A stretch of DNA of 64,000 bases from Polyangium fumosum (GTDB taxonomy: Bacteria; Myxococcota_A; Polyangia; Polyangiales; Polyangiaceae), in assembly GCF_005144585.1 (NCBI RefSeq), contig NZ_SSMQ01000016.1, positions 124,001 through 188,000 of the forward strand, given 5' to 3'. Below are positions 8,963 to 16,891 of this stretch, one piece after another. The notes beneath the pieces are model-generated. The model saw nothing but the letters and a program-made list of their open reading frames with translations, did no database searches and was not told the DNA's origin. The position numbers and the translations under genes are program-made. Positions within the stretch are counted from its first letter, which is position 1. The number at the start of each line of letters is the position of its first letter.

Positions 8963-9510
8963 CAGGCAGGGAGCTTGGCCGAGAGGAAGGACTGGAGCTT
9001 GACGATGTTCTTCTCGTCGCGGGAGAAGCTCGGCGCCTGGTAGCTCTGCGCCCAGCCCGCCACCTCGTTCAGGAAGGCCGTGCGCGTCCCGTCGTCCTCG
9101 ACGATCTCGTCGACCGTGCGGCCACGCGCGGCGCCGCGGGTCAGGTCACGGACGTACCGTTCGAGGCGATTGTAGTCCTTGCCGAGCAGCTCCACGATGA
9201 GCGCCTTGTCGGCCGCGAGCCGCGTGAGCGCGGGGGCCTCGGCGCGCACGGCCGGGTTCTCGTCGAGCGCGAGCGCGGCCGCGATACGCAGGACGAACGC
9301 GTCGTCGAGGAAGCCGAGATCCTCGATGCCGTCGGGGATGAGATCGAGCGACTTGAACAGGTAGTTGAGCCCCGCCGCCACGTACCGCCGCGCCGAGAGG
9401 GGCGCCGTGGCCGAGGCGAGCAGCTTCGCGACGTCGTCCGCGTCGGCGGCGAGCGTGCGCAGCCACTCGGGGAAGGTGTTCAAGCAACGGGTGTCGAGCT
9501 CGGTGGTCAT
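8962..9510 (-). CDS. DUF1232 (YkvA-like) protein
   Basis: About 182 residues. The central stretch LNYLFKSLDLIPDGIEDLGFLDDAFVL matches the DUF1232/YkvA signature (Asp-Leu-Ile-Pro-Asp followed by Gly-x-Leu-Asp-Asp), here near residues 49-75. The surrounding sequence is helical and charged. The ATG at 9510 is preferred because AAAGGA lies about 6 nt upstream; an in-frame GTG at 9537 overlaps the previous stop but has no ribosome site. The molecular function of the family is unknown. Its place between an M19 peptidase and allantoinase is conserved here only by operon spacing, so a role in urate catabolism is not shown. Confidence 0.78.
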   Translation of the reverse strand: MTTELDTRCLNTFPEWLRTLAADADDVAKLLASATAPLSARRYVAAGLNYLFKSLDLIPDGIEDLGFLDDAFVLRIAAALALDENPAVRAEAPALTRLAADKALIVELLGKDYNRLERYVRDLTRGAARGRTVDEIVEDDGTRTAFLNEVAGWAQSYQAPSFSRDEKNIVKLQSFLSAKLPA

Positions 9511-9533
9511 GAAAGGTCCTTTCTTACTCTCGG

Positions 9534-10616
9534 TCACAAGGCCTTCGGCTCGTCCTTCGACGCTTTCGGTTTCGAAGGACGCCAGCCGAGCACGCGCAGC
9601 GCGTTCAGCGAAAACAGCTTCAGGATCTCGTCGTCCTTGCGGCCCCGTTTGCCGAGCTCGCGGGCGAGCGCGGGCAGGTGCGACGCGTCGCCCATGCCCT
9701 CGGCCGGCTTGATGTCGCCGTCGAAGTCGCTGCCGATCGCGACGTGATCGATGCCGGCGACGGCGATCATGTGCTCGGCCTGCGCCACGACATCCGCGAG
9801 CGTGGCCGCGCCGTCGGCCTTCACGAAGGGCGAATGGAAGTTCAGCCCCGCGACGCCGCCCGTGCGGCCGATCGTGCGGAGCTGCTCGTCCGTGAGGTTG
9901 CGCGGGACGTCGCAGAGCGCGCGCGCGTTCGAGTGCGTCGCGACGATGGGCGCGCCGTGCGCCTCGGCGATCGGGACGAGATCGCGGAAGCCCGCGTCGG
10001 AGAGGTGCGAGACGTCGACGAGCGCGCCCTTGTCGTAGATGCGCGCGGCGAACGCCTTGCCGAGATCCGTCAGGCCAAACTTCGCGCCGCCGCCGGTCGC
10101 GGCCGAGGCGAGCTTGTTGTTCCGCGCGTGCGCGAGGCTCACGAGGCGGACGCCGCGATCGATGAAGCGATCGATCGCGGTGAGGTCCTCCGCGAACGCG
10201 CCCGCGCCTTCGATCGCGAGGAACGTGCTGATGCGATCGGGCTCGGCGGCGCGCGAGCCGAGGGGCAGGAAGATCGCGCTCGCTTCCACGATCGAGACAG
10301 CGGCGCGGTAGATCGCCTCGGCGTCGTCGATCTTCGGGCCGCCCTTGATCTTGTCGGAGATGTAGATCGGCAGGACGACGCCGCCGTAGCCGCCCTTTCG
10401 CAGCGCCTCGATACGCGCTTGCCCCTCGACGAGCTTGGGCGAGCGGCCCTTGCCGTGGACCTGCCAGGGAACGTCGGCGTGCAGGTCGACGACCATGAAA
10501 CGCGGGGTTTCCTCGCCTGCGGCAGCGGCCCCGCGCGGGCTCGCGAGGCTCACGACCAGCGAGGCCGCGCTGACGAGGAGCGCGCCGAAGCGGGCCGTGA
10601 GCAGGAGCGGAGCCAC
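9534..10616 (-). CDS. Membrane dipeptidase (peptidase M19), exported
   Basis: 360 residues with a signal peptide (hydrophobic 5-25, Ala-rich cleavage region near 33). Zinc ligands of renal-dipeptidase-like enzymes are visible: HxD at His46/Asp48 in DLHADVPW, Glu136 in AIEGAGAF, His204 in VSHLSD, His228 in ATHSNA, and an Asp in IGSDFDG (297/299). It should cleave dipeptides, often with a D-residue or unusual C-terminal residue, in the periplasm. The GTG start at 10616 follows the kinase stop by 1 nt. A peptidase in a urate operon is unexpected; it may simply share transcription, or serve scavenging of nitrogenous compounds. Confidence 0.9.
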   Translation of the reverse strand: MAPLLLTARFGALLVSAASLVVSLASPRGAAAAGEETPRFMVVDLHADVPWQVHGKGRSPKLVEGQARIEALRKGGYGGVVLPIYISDKIKGGPKIDDAEAIYRAAVSIVEASAIFLPLGSRAAEPDRISTFLAIEGAGAFAEDLTAIDRFIDRGVRLVSLAHARNNKLASAATGGGAKFGLTDLGKAFAARIYDKGALVDVSHLSDAGFRDLVPIAEAHGAPIVATHSNARALCDVPRNLTDEQLRTIGRTGGVAGLNFHSPFVKADGAATLADVVAQAEHMIAVAGIDHVAIGSDFDGDIKPAEGMGDASHLPALARELGKRGRKDDEILKLFSLNALRVLGWRPSKPKASKDEPKAL

Positions 10617-10617
10617 G

Positions 10618-11925
10618 TCACGAGCCTCCGGCGAGGTAGCCGATCAGGATGCCGAGCAGCAACGTGCCGAGCGCGATCGCGGCGGCGATCGGCACGGGCA
10701 CGACGCTCTTCTGCGGCGGCGGCAGAGGCGGCGCGGGCACGATGGCCACCTGCGGGGGCATGCGAGGGATGGGCGGGCCGTGCCGCTCCGCGCTCATCTG
10801 CGTGCCGCCCGCGGGGTGCGGCGGGTAGAGCACGGCGGCCGGCGCGGGCGCGCCGGGGCGCGGCGGCGAGGCCGCAGGATCGGTGTCGGCGACGGCGAAC
10901 GAGCCCGACACGGGCGCCATGGGCGGCGGGGTCGAGCCCGTGGGGATCATCATCGCGCTGACGGCGGGCATGGCGGTCGTGGCGGCCGAAGCGAGCGTCG
11001 CGGCGCTCTCGTGTTGCGGGTTCCAGCCGCTGTTCACCACGACCTCGGGCGCCTCGACGCGCACGAGGGCGGCGAGGACCTGGGCCATCTCGTCCGCGCT
11101 CTGGAAGCGCTTGTTCGGGTCCTTTTCCAGGGCGCGATCGAAGAAGGACGTGAAGCGCTCGAGCTGCGGGGCGTAGGTCGTGATCGGGGTCGGGGGGCTG
11201 ACGATGACGGCGGTCAGGCGCGTGAAGTCGTTGTCGGCCTCGAACGGGAGCTGGCCCGTGAGCATCTGGTAGAGGATCGTCGCGACGCCCCAGAGATCGC
11301 TGCGCGGGTCGACGTTCTTCGCGCTCCGGATCTGCTCGGGGCTCATGTACCCGGGCGTGCCGATGAGCGCGCCGGTGCGGGTCTTGTTGCCCATGCCGCC
11401 CGCGGCATCCATGACCTTCGCGATGCCGAAATCGAGGATCTTCACGACCTCGTTGCCGCCCGGATCCTTGGCGATGAAGACGTTGTCCGGCTTGAGATCG
11501 CGGTGGACGACGCGCTGCGCATGGGCGGCGGAGAGGGCGGCGAGGATCTGGCTCGTGATGCGGTAGGCCTCGGGCACGGGCACGATCACGCCGCCGTCGA
11601 GCTTGTCGCCGAGCGACTGGCCGCGCAGAAGCTCCATCACGAGGTAGGGCGAGCTGTCCTCGGCGACGGCCGACTCGAGGATCGGCACGACGTTCGGGTG
11701 CACGAGGTTCTTCGTGGCGGTGACCTCGGCGAGGAAGCGGTCGCGGACCTCGGGGATGCGGGTGAACTCCTCGTGGAGGAGCTTTACAGCGCGCTTGCCC
11801 TCGCCCTGCACGCTGTCGGCTTCGTAGACGGCGCCCATGCCGCCTTCGCCGAGCAGGCGCACGAGCCGAAAGCGCCGGTTGAGGGTCGCGCCGACGAGCT
11901 TCTCGGCCGGGCTCGGAGTGGTCAT
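10618..11925 (-). CDS. Serine/threonine protein kinase, C-terminally membrane anchored
   Basis: 435 residues, Pkn family. Kinase motifs are complete: glycine loop GEGGMGAVYEA (26-36), VAIK-equivalent Lys48, HRDLKPDN (141-148) with catalytic Asp143, DFG (165-167), and GTPGYMSPEQ in the activation/P+1 region (about 190-199). The kinase domain ends near 290. A Pro/Ala-rich linker follows, then a single transmembrane helix at the very C-terminus (about 407-432), so the kinase faces the cytoplasm with almost no periplasmic sensor. It is the first gene of the apparent operon that ends with uraH. It could regulate a metabolic or transport partner, but no substrate is evident. Confidence 0.92.
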   Translation of the reverse strand: MTTPSPAEKLVGATLNRRFRLVRLLGEGGMGAVYEADSVQGEGKRAVKLLHEEFTRIPEVRDRFLAEVTATKNLVHPNVVPILESAVAEDSSPYLVMELLRGQSLGDKLDGGVIVPVPEAYRITSQILAALSAAHAQRVVHRDLKPDNVFIAKDPGGNEVVKILDFGIAKVMDAAGGMGNKTRTGALIGTPGYMSPEQIRSAKNVDPRSDLWGVATILYQMLTGQLPFEADNDFTRLTAVIVSPPTPITTYAPQLERFTSFFDRALEKDPNKRFQSADEMAQVLAALVRVEAPEVVVNSGWNPQHESAATLASAATTAMPAVSAMMIPTGSTPPPMAPVSGSFAVADTDPAASPPRPGAPAPAAVLYPPHPAGGTQMSAERHGPPIPRMPPQVAIVPAPPLPPPQKSVVPVPIAAAIALGTLLLGILIGYLAGGS

Positions 11926-12042
11926 GCGGGGCGAACCTTACCAGAACTGTCCGCGGGGCACGCTCCCAGGACACACCCCCCGATCCTGCTCCCCCGCGCT
12001 CCGCGTATGCTCTCCGTTCCCCGACCCGAAAGGACGGACGCG

Positions 12043-12786
12043 GTGCCCAACGGACACATCCACTACGAAGCCTGTGATCAGCTCCACTGGACATTCACGG
12101 AGCAGGGATATCCGGAGTTTCGTATCGACCGGTATCACTACAGCCGCATCGTGCGGGTGATCCACCTGCGCGGCGTGCGCGGGTATGCGCCGGATCCTCT
12201 CTGGGAGACGTTCCAGCCGCCGGACTCCTGGCTCGGCAAGAAACCCGAGCGCGGGGCGGTCGAGGCCTTGGCGGTCAAGTACGCGGCGGCGCTCCAGGCG
12301 CTCCTGACGTCGAACCCAAAGGACATGCTCAGCCCGAGCGTGCGCAGCGCCTCCCTGGCGTGGTTCTCGTTCGAGGTGGGGTGGGCCGTCGTGATCGGCG
12401 ACTACTTCCTGTACATGCGCGCCTCCGACGAACCCCTGCGCGAGATCGAGAAGCCCGTGCCCGGGCTCCCGCCTGGCATCGAGATGACCGACGAGATGCG
12501 CGCGCAGTGGAACCAGATGAAGATCATGTTCGCGACCGCCATCGGCGTCGACGGCCCGCAGAGCGGCATCAAGCCCGAGGACTGCGTCCACGACCTCCGG
12601 AACGTGACGGAGCTGCTCTGCTCGACCACGCCGCTGCACGAGTCACCGGGATGGCCTCGTATCGCCGCGTCGCCGGTCTTCAGCGCTGAGAGCGCAGGGT
12701 TCGTCGCGGAGGCCATGCGCGCGCGTGGCCTCGAACGCGAGAACGATCAGCTCACCCTGCGATGGAGACGTCCCGCAGGCGAGTGA
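12043..12786 (+). CDS. Conserved-looking soluble protein of unknown function
   Basis: 247 residues using GTG at 12043, chosen because GAAAGGA lies about 7 nt upstream; an in-frame ATG at 12007 lacks this. The sequence is rich in Trp and Tyr and has normal codon bias. It begins PNGHIHYEACDQLHW, continues with an amphipathic region, and includes WFSFEVGWAVVIGDYFLYMR near the middle, which may be a buried helix or beta pair and not a membrane segment. No known domain is recognised. It is divergent from the kinase operon (117-nt gap) and convergent with the transglycosylase gene (stops 12 nt apart), so it is probably monocistronic. Confidence 0.65.
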   Translation: MPNGHIHYEACDQLHWTFTEQGYPEFRIDRYHYSRIVRVIHLRGVRGYAPDPLWETFQPPDSWLGKKPERGAVEALAVKYAAALQALLTSNPKDMLSPSVRSASLAWFSFEVGWAVVIGDYFLYMRASDEPLREIEKPVPGLPPGIEMTDEMRAQWNQMKIMFATAIGVDGPQSGIKPEDCVHDLRNVTELLCSTTPLHESPGWPRIAASPVFSAESAGFVAEAMRARGLERENDQLTLRWRRPAGE

Positions 12787-12797
12787 GGCGTGTGCGA

Positions 12798-15308
12798 CTA
12801 CGGAGCCGTGGCCGCCATCTTCCCCCGCGCCGCCGGGCTCGCCCAGAGCGGCGCCGCGAGCGTCTCGCTGGACTTTCCCTTGCCGTAGAGGAAGTCGTAC
12901 GCGCTCATGCTCGTCATCACGCGCTTCGTGTAGAGCCGCGTCTCCTCGTAGGGGATCTGCTCGACCCAGAGGTCAAAATCCTCGTTCGGGCGCTCGTCGA
13001 CCCAGTCCTTCGGCTTCCCGCCGCCGGCGTTGTACCCGGGGATCGCGAGCAGCGGGTTGTCCTGGAACTTCGCGCGCAGGATCGAGAGGTAACGGCAGCC
13101 GAGCGCGATGTTGATCTCGGGCCGCTTCAAGGACTCCGCGTCGCCCTTCAGCTTGAGCGGCTTCGCCATGCGCTGCGCCGTGGGCACGATGAGCTGCATC
13201 AGGCCGACCGCGGCCGCGCTGGAGACGACGCGTGGATCAAAGGCGCTCTCCTCGCGCATGATCGCGTAGGCGAGCGATTCGGGGATGCCGCTGCGGGTCG
13301 CCTCGGCCGCGACGACGGGCGCGTACGGGCGCGGGAAGGCGATCTCCCACGCCGAGCGCCAGTTCCCCGCCGGGTAGTGGTCGGTCCAGTCCGTGAGCTC
13401 TGCGCGGCCCGCCGGGATCGTGTTCGTCGCGGTGCGGAGGATCTGGTGCGCCTCCTTCGGCGAGCCGGCGCGCGAGAACAGGAGCGCCGAGGCCCAGAGC
13501 ACCTCGGGCGGCGCGGTGCGAGCGCCGACGCCGAGGCGATCGAGCTCGATGCGGGCGAGTCTCGACTCGCCTTGCCGCGCGAGCGCGAGGGCGCGCAGGA
13601 ACTCGGTCTTGCCGAACGCCGCGCTCTTCGGCGGCGGCGAGGGGGCCGTCGCGCCTTCACGCGCGAGCGCCTCGTCGAGCGCGCGATCGGCCGCGGCGCG
13701 ATCCTTGTCCGCGAGGCGCGCGTAGGCGAGTGACATGTAAAACGAGAGCGGGTAGTCGCGGATGACGGAGGCGAGCAGCTCCTTGCCTTGATCGAGCGCG
13801 CCCGTTTCGAGCCGCGCGCGGCCGAGGTAGTAGGGCAGGCGGCCGGCCGCGTAGTAGACACGTTCGCGCGGGGCGCGGCCGAGGGCGCGCTCGAGCGGGG
13901 CGACGGCGCCGGCCCAGTCGCGCTTCGTCATGCGGGCGAGGGCGAGCTCGAAGAGGCCGTCGGTCGTCATGTCGCCCTGCGGGTAGTCGTCGGGCATCTT
14001 CGTGAGCATCTGCGTGAAGCGCACCTCGTCACCGAGCTCGCGCGCGGCGAGGGCGCTCTTCAAGCGCGCGTCGTCGGCGAGCCTGTGCGTCGGGAACTCC
14101 TGTTCGAGCAGGCCGTAGCGCCGGATGGCCTCGCCGTGCTGGCCGTTGCGGGCCGAGGCCTTGCCGCCGTGCCAGAGGGCCTCGACGCGGCGGGGCGTGC
14201 CGGCGCAGCGCTCGATCGCGGTGCCGAAGCCGCCTTCGGCCTCGGGCTTTTTTTTCAGCCGCGCGAGGGCCTCGGCGCGGACCATCCAGGCGCCGCAGCC
14301 GAGGTCGCCGGGGGCCTGGGCGCGGGCGTCGGCGATGAGGCCGTCGGTCGTGCGCAGCGCCTCGCGGCTCTGGCCGGCGTCGAGCTGGCGCTTGGCCTGG
14401 GAGAGCAGGTCGTCCTGGCTCGGGGTCTCGAAGGCCTTGCGGCGCGGGAAGGGCAAGCTGCCGAGGGCGTCGGTCTCGATCGCCTTCGCCTCGCCGTTCC
14501 CCGCGCCCGAGGGCGCCTCGTAGAGGACCCGTCGCGCAAAGCCGATGGCCTCCTCGGCGTGCTCCTCGGAGGGTTTTTGCAAGAGGGCGCGGGCGACCTT
14601 GAGCGAGACCTCGACCCAGCGCGGCGGGTGCCCCGACTTGCCGAGGTAGGCGCGGTAATGCGGCAGCGCCGCGTCGAGGTCGCCCTTGCCGAGCAGCGCG
14701 TCGGCGCGGAGGAGGCCGACCTCGGAGGCGACGGGCAGATCGGCGGGGACCTTGTCGAGGTGGCGGAGGGCCTCGGCGTGCTCGCCCGCGCGCTGGGCGT
14801 GGTCCGCGGCCTGGTAACGGGCGTACCCTTCGAGGGGCCCTCCGATCGCGGCAGACTCCCCGTAGGCGCGCGCGGCGCCGAGCGGATCACCCGCGAGGGC
14901 GCGGAGCCGGCCGAGCTGGTAGCGGAAGGCGTGCTCGTCGTCCTTCGACGGGCGTGGCTCGGCGGCGAGGACGGCGTCGAGCTCCTTCACGGCCTCGACG
15001 TAGGCCTCGCGGGTGACGGCGGCCTTGACGGCGGCGAGGCGCGCGTCGTCGAGGAGGGGGACGGCGGCATCCGGGTCGAAGGCGACGCTCTCCTCGGGCG
15101 TGGACGCGGCGGCGGCGGCGGACGTGGCGACCGCGGGGACGGCGGCGGCCGCGGAGGTGGGCGCGACCGCGGCGGAAGCGGGCGCGGGGGTGGGGCCGGC
15201 GCCGAGGCGCGGGGCGGTGGTGACGGCAGCGCAGCCGAGGGCGACCAGGGCGGTGAGGCCGAGCCCCCAGGCCGCGCCTCGCCGGGACAGGAACGAGCGG
15301 AGAGCCAC
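12798..15308 (-). CDS. Soluble-lytic-transglycosylase-like lipoprotein (Slt70 type)
   Basis: 836 residues. The N-terminus has a type II signal peptide with lipobox ALGC (Cys about 26), so the protein is probably anchored to the outer membrane. After an Ala/Pro linker comes a long superhelix of TPR-like helices (about 75-630), as in Slt70. The C-terminal catalytic domain contains the MREESAFDP motif with catalytic Glu687, then GLMQL (about 702-706) and PGYNAGGG (about 757-764). It cleaves the glycan strand of peptidoglycan with 1,6-anhydro product formation. The start is GTG at 15308. It is divergent from puuD and convergent with the unknown gene at 12043. Confidence 0.9.
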   Translation of the reverse strand: MALRSFLSRRGAAWGLGLTALVALGCAAVTTAPRLGAGPTPAPASAAVAPTSAAAAVPAVATSAAAAASTPEESVAFDPDAAVPLLDDARLAAVKAAVTREAYVEAVKELDAVLAAEPRPSKDDEHAFRYQLGRLRALAGDPLGAARAYGESAAIGGPLEGYARYQAADHAQRAGEHAEALRHLDKVPADLPVASEVGLLRADALLGKGDLDAALPHYRAYLGKSGHPPRWVEVSLKVARALLQKPSEEHAEEAIGFARRVLYEAPSGAGNGEAKAIETDALGSLPFPRRKAFETPSQDDLLSQAKRQLDAGQSREALRTTDGLIADARAQAPGDLGCGAWMVRAEALARLKKKPEAEGGFGTAIERCAGTPRRVEALWHGGKASARNGQHGEAIRRYGLLEQEFPTHRLADDARLKSALAARELGDEVRFTQMLTKMPDDYPQGDMTTDGLFELALARMTKRDWAGAVAPLERALGRAPRERVYYAAGRLPYYLGRARLETGALDQGKELLASVIRDYPLSFYMSLAYARLADKDRAAADRALDEALAREGATAPSPPPKSAAFGKTEFLRALALARQGESRLARIELDRLGVGARTAPPEVLWASALLFSRAGSPKEAHQILRTATNTIPAGRAELTDWTDHYPAGNWRSAWEIAFPRPYAPVVAAEATRSGIPESLAYAIMREESAFDPRVVSSAAAVGLMQLIVPTAQRMAKPLKLKGDAESLKRPEINIALGCRYLSILRAKFQDNPLLAIPGYNAGGGKPKDWVDERPNEDFDLWVEQIPYEETRLYTKRVMTSMSAYDFLYGKGKSSETLAAPLWASPAARGKMAATAP

Positions 15309-15371
15309 GGCGGGAGTTTAGCCCGAAAAGCACGGATCGGCCGGAGAAAGCTGTTCGACCGAGCGCACGCG

Positions 15372-15400
15372 TCGACGCCCGCGTGTCGGCAGGGTATAGG
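15372..15400 (+). promoter_or_regulatory. Candidate sigma70-type promoter for puuD
   Basis: TCGACG (15372-15377) and TATAGG (15395-15400) are separated by exactly 17 nt and lie about 25 nt before the ATG of puuD. Each hexamer matches 4 of 6 consensus positions. Predicted by eye only. Confidence 0.35.
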
Positions 15401-15425
15401 GGGACCCGATGCGCGGAGCGGGACG

Positions 15426-16601
15426 ATGATGGCGGTATTCCAGGACTGGATCGCGATTCTGCTTCGCTGGCTCCACCTGATGGCGGGCATCGCGTGGGTG
15501 GGCACGTCGTTTTATTTCAATTGGTTCGACCTGTCCGTACGGCCGCCGAAGGGCAAGGTGCTGAAGGAGAACATCCGGGGCACGCTCGACGAGATCCACG
15601 GCGGCAGCTTCTACTATCACGAGCAATACTGGCCGAACGCCCACCCCGAGCGCCTGCTCGTGCACGCCTGGCCTGCGAAGACGACGCTCGTCACGGGGGC
15701 GCTCTTGCTCGCGGGGATCTACTGGTATGGCGCGCGGACGTACCTCATCGACCCGAGCGTGGCCGACATCGGCCCGACGGCGGCCATTGGCATCAGCATC
15801 GCGTCGATCCTCGCGTGCTGGTTTTTCTACAACGAGCTTTGTTTCTTCATTGAAAACAATCGCGTGGTGATGGCCGTGATGGCCGTGTTCGTCGCGGTGG
15901 CGGCGTACGGGTATCAACACGTCTTCAGCGGGCGCGCCGCGTACATCCACGTGGGCGCGATGCTCGGGACGTGCATGGGGCTCAACGTGTGGACGTCGAT
16001 CGTGCCCCACCACATCGCCATGCGAAAACAGCTCAATGCCGGCGAGAAGCTCGACTTGCGGCATGGCGAGGAAGCGAAGCGGCGGTCGCAGCACAACAAT
16101 TATTTCACGTTGCCGGTCACGTTCGCGATGATCAGCAACCATTTCGCGCTGGCGTACAACCACCACCGCGCCTGGCTGATCCTGTGGCTGCTCATGGCGG
16201 GCGGCGTGTCGATCCGCCATTACCTGAACATCAGCTTCAAGTACGATCGAAAAGAGAGGTCGCTGCTCGTGGCCGTGGCGGCGGTCTTCGGGGGTGCGAT
16301 GGGGCTGAGCTTCCTGCGCCCCGCGCCGCCGGTGGTGGTGGGCCCGGTGGATACGGCGACGGCGATGGCGATCGTGCAAAAGCGCTGCGTGCCGTGTCAT
16401 TCGCAAAAGCCGACGCACCCGACGTTCGTCGCGCCGCCGTCCGGGTTCATGCTGGACACGCCGGAGCAGGTGCTCGCGAAGGCGGAGAAGGTGGTGCAGC
16501 GGACGAGCGTGACCCGGGATATGCCGCTCGGGAACGTGACGGCGATGACGGATGAGGAGAGGGCGCAGCTCAAGGTGTGGATCGAGGGACAGGGGAAGTA
16601 G
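15426..16601 (+). CDS. puuD: Membrane-bound cytochrome-c-type urate oxidase (urate hydroxylase PuuD)
   Basis: 391 residues. It oxidises urate to 5-hydroxyisourate and passes electrons to the respiratory chain without making hydrogen peroxide. The N-terminal part is a multi-helix membrane domain (about eight helices, residues 5-300) of the urate_ox_N type, with family segments such as LRWLHLMAGIAWVGTSFYFNW and many conserved His (HNNYFTLPV, NHFALAYNHH). The C-terminus is a small cytochrome c domain with the haem motif CVPCH (about 322-326) and a likely Met axial ligand in RDMPLGN. GGAG lies 7 nt before the first of two consecutive ATG codons. It supplies the substrate for uraH and uraD, encoded 9 kb away on the other strand. 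Confidence 0.93.
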   Translation: MMAVFQDWIAILLRWLHLMAGIAWVGTSFYFNWFDLSVRPPKGKVLKENIRGTLDEIHGGSFYYHEQYWPNAHPERLLVHAWPAKTTLVTGALLLAGIYWYGARTYLIDPSVADIGPTAAIGISIASILACWFFYNELCFFIENNRVVMAVMAVFVAVAAYGYQHVFSGRAAYIHVGAMLGTCMGLNVWTSIVPHHIAMRKQLNAGEKLDLRHGEEAKRRSQHNNYFTLPVTFAMISNHFALAYNHHRAWLILWLLMAGGVSIRHYLNISFKYDRKERSLLVAVAAVFGGAMGLSFLRPAPPVVVGPVDTATAMAIVQKRCVPCHSQKPTHPTFVAPPSGFMLDTPEQVLAKAEKVVQRTSVTRDMPLGNVTAMTDEERAQLKVWIEGQGK

Positions 16602-16640
16602 GGGCGGGGGCGTCGCGCGGAGAGGTGGGGGCGCCGGTTT

Positions 16641-16669
16641 CGGGAGGAGCGAGGGAATCGCTCGTCCCG
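16641..16669. terminator. Hairpin terminator candidate after puuD
   Basis: CGGGAGGAGCGA pairs with TCGCTCGTCCCG (12-bp stem with one G-G mismatch) around the loop GGGAA, 40 nt after the puuD stop. No T-tract. Confidence 0.5.
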
Positions 16670-16702
16670 TAACCCGCGGGGCTCTCGTATCCCTCCTGGC
16701 TG

Positions 16703-16772
16703 TCACGTGAGCGCAACGGCGGGCGGAGCGCGGCTGTTACGGGGCCGTGTCAGTGTCACGCGCCTATGACAC
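16703..16772 (+). promoter_or_regulatory. Operator-like cluster of TGTCA motifs upstream of the RHS gene
   Basis: The region holds the palindrome TCACGTGA (16703-16710), a direct repeat GTGTCA-GTGTCA (16747-16758), and TGACAC (16767-16772), which forms a perfect 6-8-6 inverted repeat with the second copy. It lies 120-190 nt before the ATG of the giant RHS gene in a 290-base gap. This looks like a binding site for a dimeric regulator; no factor can be named. Confidence 0.35.
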
Positions 16773-16891
16773 CGACCGTCGTCCGAGCCTCTTGAACGGG
16801 CGTCTCCGCGCGCGCGTCCTGTGGCCCGAAGCTTGCCCTTGGGCGGGCCGACGTGGGTATCGCCCGCGCGCTCGAAGAAACAGGGTGCTTC

